14,798 bases of DNA, taken from NCBI GenBank assembly GCA_016200725.1, contig JACQEE010000246.1:1-14798 (forward strand), written 5' to 3'. The DNA is from Chloroflexota bacterium (GTDB taxonomy: Bacteria; Chloroflexota; Dehalococcoidia; SHYB01). Both the position numbers and the translations under genes were made by a program. The notes below the pieces were generated by a model. The model saw only the letters and a program-made list of their open reading frames with translations. It made no database searches and was not told the origin of the DNA. This document shows, piece after piece, positions 1 through 6,035 of this stretch. How positions within the stretch are numbered: position 1 is the first letter of the stretch; each line of letters starts with the position of its first letter.

Positions 1-251
1 TCATCGCCAGGTTTGACGTGAGTGATGAGCGTGCCGACCTGTTCGACCACTCCAGCGATGTCTGCCCCGAGAATGTGTGGCAGGTGCGGCGACCTGCCGA
101 ACTGGCCGCGTCGCACCTGCATATCGAGATGATTGAGCGCGCAGGCCCGCACGCGGACGAGGACTTCTGCTGGGCCAATCTTGGGCTCTGGAGCCTCCTC
201 GTAGCGAAGGACGCTAGGTTCCCCATGTTCGTGGAAGCGTACCGCTTTCAT
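1..251 (-). CDS. Zinc-type alcohol dehydrogenase / quinone oxidoreductase (MDR family), N-terminal part, runs off the left edge
   Basis: The minus strand reads an uninterrupted 83-codon start of a medium-chain dehydrogenase/reductase. It opens MKAVRFHEHGEP and continues through GPAEVLVRVRACALNHLD and then LGADIAGVVEQVG to VKPGD at the edge. These are the family's N-terminal GroES-like landmarks: beta strands, the ACALNHLD segment that precedes or carries a catalytic-zinc ligand in zinc enzymes, and the G-x-D-x-A-G-V-V signature. The family oxidises alcohols or reduces quinones and enones with NAD(P)H; the substrate cannot be told from this part. The Rossmann domain lies outside the window. 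The start is the ATG at 251, 27 bases after the stop of the truncated phosphotriesterase-like gene, so the two may be co-transcribed. No good Shine-Dalgarno is visible. Plus-strand frames here are shadows. Confidence 0.85.
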   Translation of the reverse strand, partial: MKAVRFHEHGEPSVLRYEEAPEPKIGPAEVLVRVRACALNHLDMQVRRGQFGRSPHLPHILGADIAGVVEQVGTLITHVKPGD

Positions 252-252
252 A

Positions 253-286
253 TTATGTAGCGCTGCCCCGCCTAGCCGTTATGTAG
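253..286. repeat. 8-bp direct repeat (TTATGTAG) between two minus-strand genes
   Basis: TTATGTAG occurs at 253-260 and again at 279-286, 26 bases apart. The second copy contains the stop codon of the truncated phosphotriesterase-like gene; the first lies just before the dehydrogenase start. A short duplication here could be a scar of the event that removed the hydrolase C-terminus. An 8-mer pair can also arise by chance. Confidence 0.3.
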
Positions 287-1022
287 AGCCGTGCCTGGGT
301 AGTGTATCAATTTGACATCGTTGAACCTGAGTGCCGACGCCGTCGAAGCCGATGTAGCAGCCGCGCTCAAGCAGCGAGCGATGGTAGGCAGTGTTGTGGT
401 TCCAGTCGCAGTGGCCGATGACGATGAGATGTGGCTTCATGCCTTCGCCGAGGAAGATATCGAGTTGCTCGTTGCCCATCGTGCCCTTCGTGGTGTGCGT
501 GGTGATGCGCACGTCGAGGTCCATCGCCGTCTGGGCCGCCGCGCGCAGCGACTTCTTCTCCTGGTCGCTGATGTAGTCGGGGCCGGTAGCGACCTTGATG
601 ATGCCCGGGCGCACACGGTTGGCGCCGATGCCGCGCCTCAGCTCGGTGCTGTAGATCCGCCGCAGCTGCTCGAGTTTCATGATGCGGAAGTAGGCAGGGA
701 AGCCGGCGAGATCGAGGCCGTGGTCGAGGTAGAGGCCGGTGCTGCACACGATGTTGACCCCAGAGCGCTTCGACGCCTCTGCCATGAAATCGGGGTCGCG
801 CGCCAGTTCCATCGCGCACGGGTCGACGAAGGTGCCAACGCCGAGGCCTTTGAGTTTCTTGAGGCGCTCGACCGCCTCCTTCAATTCTTTCTCGCGGTCG
901 AACTCAAGCGTCGTTTCCACCTGCCAGCCAGGAAAGCCGACCTTCAGGTGCTCGTGCATTAGCGTGAAGCCGAGTTTGTCGACGCTGACAAGGCCGAGAA
1001 CAGTCTGGACGTTGGCGGTCAT
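279..1022 (-). CDS. Phosphotriesterase-family metal-dependent hydrolase, C-terminally truncated
   Basis: The 247-residue product begins MTANVQTVLGLVSVDKLGF and carries five of the six usual binuclear-metal ligands of the phosphotriesterase/lactonase family. These are His23 and His25 (LMHEHL), the lysine expected to be carboxylated at about Lys143 (GIIKVATG), His176 (TTHTTKG) and His204 (IGHCDWNHN). Homology runs to GCYIGFDGVG and then stops. The sixth ligand, an Asp in a late SHD-type motif, and roughly 70 C-terminal residues are absent; family members are usually about 320 residues. The ATG at 1022 is chosen because GGAGG lies 5 bases upstream; an upstream ATG (1097) has no support. The family hydrolyses lactones and phosphotriesters. 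This copy is probably inactive or a decaying pseudogene unless the end is supplied otherwise. It is divergent from the amidohydrolase gene, with 73 bases between starts. Confidence 0.8.
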   Translation of the reverse strand: MTANVQTVLGLVSVDKLGFTLMHEHLKVGFPGWQVETTLEFDREKELKEAVERLKKLKGLGVGTFVDPCAMELARDPDFMAEASKRSGVNIVCSTGLYLDHGLDLAGFPAYFRIMKLEQLRRIYSTELRRGIGANRVRPGIIKVATGPDYISDQEKKSLRAAAQTAMDLDVRITTHTTKGTMGNEQLDIFLGEGMKPHLIVIGHCDWNHNTAYHRSLLERGCYIGFDGVGTQVQRCQIDTLPRHGST

Positions 1023-1095
1023 GGAGGCCTCCGAGACGAAACGCGGGTGGCGATGGCGCTCGGTGAGTATACTGCGCGCATCGAGGAGGCACGAC

Positions 1096-2049
1096 ATGGC
1101 CGCAGGCGCGATCGACTTTCACACGCACACGCATCCGACGGCCGAAGAAGGCACTGCCTTCCAACGGCTGTGGGGTCGCACCGAGCCCGAGCGCAAGGGA
1201 GAGCCCCGCGAACTCCTGCGCCTGATGGACGAGGCAGGCATCGCGAAGGCGATGATCATCCCCTGGATGCCGGCGCTCGACCACATCGAGCGTATGGTCG
1301 CGGAAGCGTCGAGCAGCCGTCGCAGCAGCGGGCCAGCGCCGCGACAAGGTGTCGCTGCGCGAGACGACGTGCACGACGAGGTGCGGCGACACGTCGTGAG
1401 TCAGTGGCTATCGCTGAATGCGTGGGCCGTCGAGGCGGTCGAGAAGCATCGTGGGCGTCTGTTGACGCTCGTCGGCCTGGATCCGATGGTGATGGACGAG
1501 GCGACCATGCGCCGCGAGGCGGCCGACAAGTTGGCGAAGGGCGCGAGCGGGTTGAAGATCGCGCCGATGTTTCATCGTTGCACGCCGGACGACCGGCGTA
1601 TGCGCATCGTCTTCGACCTGGCGCGCGAGCACGGTGTCTTCGTCCTGGCACAAGCGGGCGGACAGGGCTTCAAAGGCGCTCCTGCGTGGGGCCATCCGAA
1701 GCATTTCGAGGCGGTGTTGAAGGCGTATCCCGGGGTGGACATCGTGCTCGCGCACCTCGGCATCGGCGCGGAGGAGGACGTCGCGCGGCTGACAGCGATG
1801 TATCCGAATCTCTACGCAGACACCTCTTCGCGACTCGACATGCTCGGCAAGCCTGACCAGTGGACGCGCGACGAAGCGGTCGCGTGGTTCCGGCGAATCG
1901 GCATCGACCGCGTCGTCTTCGGAACAAACTATCCGCTGTGCGATCCGGTGCTGTTCACGGGAGTCATGGAGGCATTGCCGCTGACGGCGAGCGAGAGGGC
2001 AGCAATTCTCCACGAGAATGCCGAGCGCTTGCTAGCCGGCAAGAAATGA
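1096..2049 (+). CDS. Amidohydrolase-2 (ACMSD-like) family protein
   Basis: This 317-residue protein has a TIM-barrel amidohydrolase-2 layout: an N-terminal metal motif DFHTHTHP (His9/His11/His13), a middle GLKIAP strand, IVLAHLG with His220, and a C-terminal VFGTNYP followed by an ENAERLL ending. Family members are decarboxylases or hydrolases of small carboxylates, often in aromatic degradation. Two usual active-site positions differ. The late Asp of the F-G-S-D-Y-P motif is Asn278 here, and the mid-barrel His is replaced by Gln186 (LAQAGG). Residues about 70-105 are an Arg/Ser-rich insertion of low complexity. The ATG at 1096 has GGAGG 6 bases upstream, and the N-terminal strand begins at once, so longer starts are unlikely. 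It is divergent from the phosphotriesterase-like gene and convergent with the small gene at 2115. Substrate unknown. Confidence 0.82.
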   Translation: MAAGAIDFHTHTHPTAEEGTAFQRLWGRTEPERKGEPRELLRLMDEAGIAKAMIIPWMPALDHIERMVAEASSSRRSSGPAPRQGVAARDDVHDEVRRHVVSQWLSLNAWAVEAVEKHRGRLLTLVGLDPMVMDEATMRREAADKLAKGASGLKIAPMFHRCTPDDRRMRIVFDLAREHGVFVLAQAGGQGFKGAPAWGHPKHFEAVLKAYPGVDIVLAHLGIGAEEDVARLTAMYPNLYADTSSRLDMLGKPDQWTRDEAVAWFRRIGIDRVVFGTNYPLCDPVLFTGVMEALPLTASERAAILHENAERLLAGKK

Positions 2050-2078
2050 CTGCACTGTTCCGAGCGATCTCGTGGTCC

Positions 2079-2112
2079 GCTAAGACGCCTGGGCTTCGGT
2101 GGAACGCTTAGC
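2079..2112. terminator. Weak inverted repeat between convergent genes
   Basis: GCTAAG (2079-2084) and CTTAGC (2107-2112) can pair across a 22-base loop in the 65-base gap between two convergent genes. There is no T-tract, and the arms are short, so a terminator role is only suggested by position. Confidence 0.2.
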
Positions 2113-2114
2113 CA

Positions 2115-2432
2115 CTACTGCAACGTCCAGTTCTCGACCTCAGCATGGTCGATCAACTGCGACAGCTGGCCGAAGAGGCGATCGAACTCGGCCTTCCCTT
2201 TCGAGTTCGACATGATCTTGTTCATGCCTGCATCGAGGGCAGCCAGGCTATCGACTTCCCAGGCCCACGCGACTCGGTCAGTACGACCGTTGAAGTAGTC
2301 CGTCATCACCCGCGTGGTCTTGATATTGAATCCGTATTTCCTGGCCGCCTTCTCGAACTCCCGGCACAGTTTGACAATTCTATCCGCGGTGCCAACCTTG
2401 CCGAAAAACACTCTTCGATGGACGATCGTCAT
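2115..2432 (-). CDS. Small protein resembling a dimeric alpha/beta barrel (ABM/NIPSNAP-like), function unknown
   Basis: A 105-residue cytoplasmic protein with no signal peptide or membrane segment. It starts with an Arg-rich beta strand (MTIVHRRVFFGKVG), followed by a helix (TADRIVKLCREFEKAARKYG), a second strand, the segment GRTDRVAWAWEVDSL, a helix, and a closing strand EVENWTLQ. This strand-helix-strand order fits a ferredoxin-like half barrel of the ABM/NIPSNAP sort, but I recognise no catalytic motif and assign no function. The ATG at 2432 is preceded by GGGAGG with 5-base spacing. It lies 26 bases downstream of the enoyl-CoA hydratase gene on the same strand and is probably co-transcribed with it. 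Longer frames across this stretch shadow the hydratase gene. Confidence 0.72.
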   Translation of the reverse strand: MTIVHRRVFFGKVGTADRIVKLCREFEKAARKYGFNIKTTRVMTDYFNGRTDRVAWAWEVDSLAALDAGMNKIMSNSKGKAEFDRLFGQLSQLIDHAEVENWTLQ

Positions 2433-2458
2433 GATGGCCTCCCTCTGATTTGCCTGAG

Positions 2459-3283
2459 TTAACCCGCGACGCCTGACGCCTTCTTCATTTTCTCCGCGCT
2501 CATGCCCATGATCGCGCTGCCCGTCTCGATCTCCGAGTTCGCATGCGCCAGTTGGTGCAGCGTGAAGACGGCCTGCATCGCGTTCCACTGGCCCATCATG
2601 TCCATCGTCTGGTTCACCGCGGCCTTGGTCGCCGCAAGCGCGAAGGCCGGCATCTGCGAGATTTCCTTCGCCAGTTTCATCGTCTCCTCGACCAGTTTGT
2701 CGGTGGGGACGACGCGGTTGACCATGCCGAGGCGGTGCGCTTCCTGCGCGTCGATGAACTGTCCGGTGAAGAGCATCTCCTTGGCCTTGCGTGCGCCGAG
2801 TTCCCAGGGGTGGGCGAAGTACTCCACGCCGCCGATGCCCATCCGCACGACGGGGTCGCTGAACTTGGCGTTGTCGGCGGCGATGATGAGGTCGCAGGGC
2901 CAGCAGAGCATGAGTCCGCCAGCGATGCAGTAGCCCTGGACCGCGGCAATCGTCGGCTTCGGGATGTCGCGCCAGCGCTTCGTCAGGCCGAGGTAGAACT
3001 GGGACTCCCACGCGTAGCGTCCATCGACGCCGCGCTTGATGGGATGCTTCTTTCGGTACTCGTTGGACTCGGGCGTGCCGATGTCGTGGCCGGCGGAGAA
3101 GTGCGGGCCGTTCGCCTTGAGGACGATCACCTTCACGTCGTTGTCAGCCTCGGCGAGACGATAGGCCTGGTCGAGGTCACGGAGGAAGGGCTCGTGCTGC
3201 GCGTTTCGGCGCTCGGGGCGGTTGAGTGTGATGACGCCGACATTCTCTTGCTTTTCGTAGAGCATGAACTCGAGGTCGGGCAT
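2459..3283 (-). CDS. Enoyl-CoA hydratase/isomerase (crotonase) family protein
   Basis: The 274-residue length and motifs are those of the crotonase superfamily: VGVITLNRPERRNA at residues 15-28, the first oxyanion-hole segment HFSAGHDIG (61-69), the second GYCIAGG (117-123), then CDLIIAADNAKF and the C-terminal A-x-x-LGMVNRVVP. Crotonases act on acyl-CoA thioesters held in the oxyanion hole. The two glutamates that catalyse hydration in rat mitochondrial hydratase (Glu144, Glu164) align with Met125 and Val145, so simple hydratase activity is doubtful. Isomerase, hydrolase or another crotonase chemistry is as likely. A run at residues 75-105 (KKHPIKRGVDGRYAWE) is an insertion in the variable loop. 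The ATG at 3283 has AAAGGAG 4 bases upstream. It is followed by the small barrel-like gene and diverges from BKACE-1. Confidence 0.88.
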   Translation of the reverse strand: MPDLEFMLYEKQENVGVITLNRPERRNAQHEPFLRDLDQAYRLAEADNDVKVIVLKANGPHFSAGHDIGTPESNEYRKKHPIKRGVDGRYAWESQFYLGLTKRWRDIPKPTIAAVQGYCIAGGLMLCWPCDLIIAADNAKFSDPVVRMGIGGVEYFAHPWELGARKAKEMLFTGQFIDAQEAHRLGMVNRVVPTDKLVEETMKLAKEISQMPAFALAATKAAVNQTMDMMGQWNAMQAVFTLHQLAHANSEIETGSAIMGMSAEKMKKASGVAG

Positions 3284-3388
3284 GGGACTCCTTTCGCGGG
3301 CGCGTTGACCTACTGACGTGGAGATTTCCAGGAGTATAGCATGGCGATTGCCCCTGCATGGAGGGTGCTACAATGCCGCCACTTCCCC

Positions 3389-3433
3389 TCCCTCTCCAGC
3401 TCCGCTGGAGAGGGAACCCTGGCACAGCCAGGG
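3389..3433. repeat. Twin-hairpin intergenic repeat upstream of BKACE-1
   Basis: Two adjacent perfect hairpins. Arms 3389-3400 and 3404-3415 pair over 12 bp with a 3-base loop (TCCCTCTCCAGC / GCTGGAGAGGGA). Arms 3417-3423 and 3427-3433 pair over 7 bp with loop ACA (CCCTGGC / GCCAGGG). The pyrimidine/purine-rich style (CCTCCCTCTCC, AGGGAGGGTGAGG) is like interspersed intergenic repeats of many genomes. It lies in the 173-base gap between divergent genes, 14 bases before the BKACE-1 Shine-Dalgarno, so it would be in the leader if transcription starts upstream. Confidence 0.7.
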
Positions 3434-3456
3434 AGGGTGAGGTCCCGGAGGTTTCC

Positions 3457-4656
3457 ATGGACAAGATGATGATCGAGGTGGCGCTGAACGAATTGGCGAC
3501 GAAGGACCAGAACTCGCACGTACCGTACGGGCCGGAGGAGGTCATCAAGGACGCGGTCGCCTGCGCGAAGGCCGGCGCCCAGATCATCCACTTCCATGCT
3601 CGCGACAAGAGCGGCGAGCAGTTGTGGCAGAGCGCGGAGACCTACGCGGAGGCGATGCGCGAGATCAAGAAGCAGTGCGACGCCATCCTCTACCCGACGT
3701 ACCCGGGCGGGATGCCAGGCAGCCAGCGCATCGCGCACGTCGTCAAACTGGCGGACAACCCCGACGTGCGCCTTGAGCTCGCGACGCTAGACTTGGGGGC
3801 AACGAACGGTGGCCGCATCGACCCAGTCCTTGGTGGGTTCAAGAATGGCGGCGGCGCTTATGTCAACTCGCACAACGACGTCGTGGACATGATGCGCGCG
3901 TTGCGCCGCCACTCGGTCCACTACAGTCTCGGCGTCCGCGACGTCGGCCACATGCGCCACATCCACGCCTACGCGCAGCTCGGGCTCGTGAAGTCTCCAT
4001 GGGCGGTGAAGATCTTCATGTCGGCGGCCGATCCGCACGGGCCGTTCCCGGACGTGCGCGGCATCATGATGTACCTCGACATGGTGCCCAACGATGTGCA
4101 GTGCCACTGGTTCCTCACCACCTATAACGCCTCCGAGGTCCACGAGCGGCTGAACAGTCGGGTAGGAGATGACGCTATGACAATCGGCAGCACAGCGGCA
4201 TTTGCAAGTGAGGCGGCTCTCGAAGCCCACATCCGAGACGTCGTGCTCGCTCCCATCCTCAAACGCCATCCAGATATCCTCTGTCTCAAAAACAAGGACG
4301 TGGTCGATGTCATCATTTGTCGCGATGGCTCGATCCCCAAAGCGTTCTTTCTTGAGATCAAGCTTTTCCAGCCGGCGTTTGGAAGGCTTGGCATCGGCTC
4401 GGCCAAAGGTGCGGGGCTCCAGCCTGAAATCATCGATCGGGATCCGCTCTACTTCCAAAACAATCTACGCTGGCTCCTAGCGCATCAGGCTCAACCTGGC
4501 TTCTTGCTCCTCAGCACCAGTGGGTTAAAACCCTTCATCACTGGAGGCGGGATTGGGGCAAAGTTCAACAACATCAATACAAGCGTGTTTCGGCAGAAAG
4601 AACTGCTTTCCGAGACGCAATTGGAGTCTGCCTTGGAGTCATGGTTGTTGAGTTAG
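3457..4656 (+). CDS. BKACE (DUF849, beta-keto acid cleavage) N-terminal domain fused in frame to a PD-(D/E)XK-like segment
   Basis: The 399-residue reading frame starts MDKMMIEVALNE at the ATG at 3457, with GGAGG 5 bases upstream. Residues 1 to about 225 are a BKACE TIM barrel: the zinc motif IIHFHARD, LYPTYPGG, LATLDLGATN, HYSLGVRDVGHM and HWFLTTYNAS. These align throughout with the neighbouring BKACE-2. Just after that point homology stops. The last part of the barrel, which holds the R-x-G-L-x-D-N active-site segment seen in BKACE-2, is missing. Residues about 235-399 are unrelated sequence with codons richer in A/T. BKACE enzymes condense a beta-keto acid with acetyl-CoA and release an acetoacetate-like product. 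This copy should lack that activity. It may be a pseudogene 5' part followed by an inserted gene, or a true fusion. The second paralogue starts 15 bases downstream. Confidence 0.85.
   Translation: MDKMMIEVALNELATKDQNSHVPYGPEEVIKDAVACAKAGAQIIHFHARDKSGEQLWQSAETYAEAMREIKKQCDAILYPTYPGGMPGSQRIAHVVKLADNPDVRLELATLDLGATNGGRIDPVLGGFKNGGGAYVNSHNDVVDMMRALRRHSVHYSLGVRDVGHMRHIHAYAQLGLVKSPWAVKIFMSAADPHGPFPDVRGIMMYLDMVPNDVQCHWFLTTYNASEVHERLNSRVGDDAMTIGSTAAFASEAALEAHIRDVVLAPILKRHPDILCLKNKDVVDVIICRDGSIPKAFFLEIKLFQPAFGRLGIGSAKGAGLQPEIIDRDPLYFQNNLRWLLAHQAQPGFLLLSTSGLKPFITGGGIGAKFNNINTSVFRQKELLSETQLESALESWLLS
4177..4656 (+). other. Putative PD-(D/E)XK nuclease-like segment of the chimeric frame, possibly an independent 159-residue gene
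   Basis: Within the BKACE-1 frame an ATG at 4177 has AGGAG at 4164-4168 with 8-base spacing, so it could be translated on its own. The encoded 159 residues contain an N-terminal helix (EAALEAHIRDVV), then ILCLKNKDVVDVIICRDG and FFLEIKLF. That gives Asp44, then Glu60-x-Lys62, the order and spacing of a PD-(D/E)XK nuclease core. It goes on with GRLGIGSAKGAGLQPEI and a C-terminal LLLSTSGLKPFITGGG. Two counted 60-base rows (4261-4320 and 4561-4620) are 43% G+C, whereas row 4021-4080 in the BKACE part is 70%, which points to transferred DNA. The fold call rests on motif pattern only; I know no named family for it. Confidence 0.5.
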
Positions 4657-4671
4657 AAGCGGAGCGAGACT

Positions 4672-5622
4672 ATGGAAAAACTCATCATCGAAGCCGCCAT
4701 CAACGAGCAGTCGCCCAAGTCGGCGAACCCGCGCGTGCCGTACACGCCGGAGGAGGTCGCCCGCGAGGCGCTCGAGGCGGCGCAGGCCGGCGCGGCCATC
4801 GTGCACTTCCATGCCCGCGATCCTCAGTCAGGCCGTCTGTTCCACCCCGGCATCGAGGAATACACCGAGGCGATGAGCCTCATCCGCGCGAAGAACAAGG
4901 ACGTGATCCTCTATCCGACCTACAGTTCGTCGCCGACGCCGCAGGAACGCTTCTCCCACCTCGAGGCGCTCGCGCAGCACAAGGACATCAAACTCGATTT
5001 CGCCACCATCGACCTCGGCGCGGAGAACCTCGGCGAGTTGCACCAGGGTGAGAAAGAGTATCGCGCCGACCACGTGCGCAGCGTGACGCACCACGAGGCG
5101 AAATACTTCTTCTCGCTCTGCGACCGCCTCGGGATGCAATACAGCATCGGCGTGCGCGAACTCGGCCAGGTGCGCCACTGCATCACCTACAAGCGCCTCG
5201 GCTGGATCAAGCAGCCCATCCTCTTCAAGTTGATCCTCAGCGACTATCACAACTGGGGCATGCCGCCATCCCCGGAGGCGCCGCTCACCTATTTCGGGCG
5301 CATGATGCCGCCCGACATCCCCTACCGCTGGATGTCCTATGTCTACGGGCCGAGCCACTCGAAGATGTGCATGTTCGCCGTCTCCCAGGGCGCGCACGTC
5401 CGCACGGGGCTGGGTGACAACGCGGTGCTCGACGGCAAGAAGTTATCGAACGCGGAGCAGGTCGACCGCGTCGTGAAGATGGCCAAGACCATCGGCCGCG
5501 AAGTGGCCTCCCCACGAGAGACGCGCGCAATGCCGCGCACGAAGTGCGCGCTCTTCCCCCCGCTGGGAACCAACGAAAGGGGAGCAGGCAAATGCCCTCA
5601 AAGGTTTTCTTCAAGGCGATGA
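4672..5622 (+). CDS. BKACE (3-keto-5-aminohexanoate cleavage enzyme-like, DUF849) paralogue 2
   Basis: The 316-residue product starts MEKLIIEAAINEQ at the ATG at 4672, with GGAG 7 bases upstream. It has the full BKACE order: IVHFHARD with zinc ligands His45 and His47, VILYPTYSSS, FATIDLGAENLG, QYSIGVRELGQVRH, and the late HVRTGLGDN. These enzymes use acetyl-CoA and a beta-keto acid with zinc, without a covalent intermediate; the substrate differs by subgroup. In the Cloacimonas enzyme (Kce) the third zinc ligand is Glu230, next to catalytic Asp231. Here the matching pair is Gly248-Asp249, so the zinc site may be built differently or the activity altered. Homology ends near residue 287 (REVASPRETRAM). 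The last 29 residues are unlike the family, pass through a hairpin, and overlap the next gene by 31 bases. It follows the chimeric paralogue closely. Confidence 0.88.
   Translation: MEKLIIEAAINEQSPKSANPRVPYTPEEVAREALEAAQAGAAIVHFHARDPQSGRLFHPGIEEYTEAMSLIRAKNKDVILYPTYSSSPTPQERFSHLEALAQHKDIKLDFATIDLGAENLGELHQGEKEYRADHVRSVTHHEAKYFFSLCDRLGMQYSIGVRELGQVRHCITYKRLGWIKQPILFKLILSDYHNWGMPPSPEAPLTYFGRMMPPDIPYRWMSYVYGPSHSKMCMFAVSQGAHVRTGLGDNAVLDGKKLSNAEQVDRVVKMAKTIGREVASPRETRAMPRTKCALFPPLGTNERGAGKCPQRFSSRR
5534..5550 (+). other. Perfect 7-bp hairpin inside the 3' end of BKACE-2
   Basis: CGCGCAC (5534-5540), loop GAA, GTGCGCG (5544-5550), then CTCTTCCCCCC. It lies exactly where BKACE-family homology has ended and about 40 bases before the next start codon. 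It looks like former intergenic DNA now read as coding. There is no T-tract, so termination is uncertain. Confidence 0.45.
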
Positions 5623-6017
5623 CGGTGGTAAACAACGCCGTCTACCGCGCCACCGGCGGCCGCGTCGGCGGCAAGTTCGGCACGCTGCCCGTCGTGCTCG
5701 TCACCGTGACGGGCCGCAAGACCGGCAAGCGCCGCACCCTGCCGCTCGGCTACCTCGCCGATGGCGACCGCTACGTGCTCGTCGCCTCGAAAGGCGGCGC
5801 GCCCGCACACCCGGACTGGTTCCTCAACATGATGGCGAAGCCCGAGGTCATTGTGCGGCACGGGCGTCGCGATCAAGCGATGGTCGCGAGGCAGGCATCG
5901 CTCGAGGAAAAGGCGTCGTTGTGGCCGCGATTGCTCAAAATCTATCCGCCCTATCAGGACTACCAGAAGAAGACATCGCGAGATATTCCTGTCGTCATCC
6001 TGGAACCTAAGCAGTGA
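5592..6017 (+). CDS. Deazaflavin (F420)-dependent nitroreductase family protein (Ddn-like)
   Basis: The 141-residue length and motifs match the nitroreductase/deazaflavin-dependent oxidoreductase family (split beta-barrel). They are VYRATGGRVGGKFG near the start, VLVTVTGRKTGKRRTLPLGY, the substrate/F420 phosphate-binding stretch YVLVASKGGAPAHPDWFLNM, and a C-terminal IYPPYQDYQKKTSRDIPVVIL. Members reduce or transfer hydride from F420H2 to varied substrates, including quinones and nitro compounds. This suggests the host makes F420. The ATG at 5592 has GGAG 7 bases upstream. It overlaps the BKACE-2 frame by 31 bases, and translational coupling is possible. No signal peptide or membrane segment is seen. 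The CoA-transferase follows after 139 bases. Confidence 0.88.
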   Translation: MPSKVFFKAMTVVNNAVYRATGGRVGGKFGTLPVVLVTVTGRKTGKRRTLPLGYLADGDRYVLVASKGGAPAHPDWFLNMMAKPEVIVRHGRRDQAMVARQASLEEKASLWPRLLKIYPPYQDYQKKTSRDIPVVILEPKQ

Positions 6018-6035
6018 CATGGTTTCCTCTTCCCA

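Noticed and set aside
18..260. Plus-strand 80-codon frame
   Set aside because: It is antisense to the clear MDR dehydrogenase N-terminus on the minus strand.
1068..1073. TATACT as promoter for the amidohydrolase gene
   Set aside because: No -35 match at 16-18 bases; kept out of the feature list as too weak.
1408..2013. Long minus-strand frame
   Set aside because: Arg/His-rich shadow of the amidohydrolase gene; no Shine-Dalgarno or domain.
3787..4458. 223-codon minus-strand frame opposite BKACE-1
   Set aside because: Val/Asp/His-rich antisense shadow of GC-rich coding DNA.
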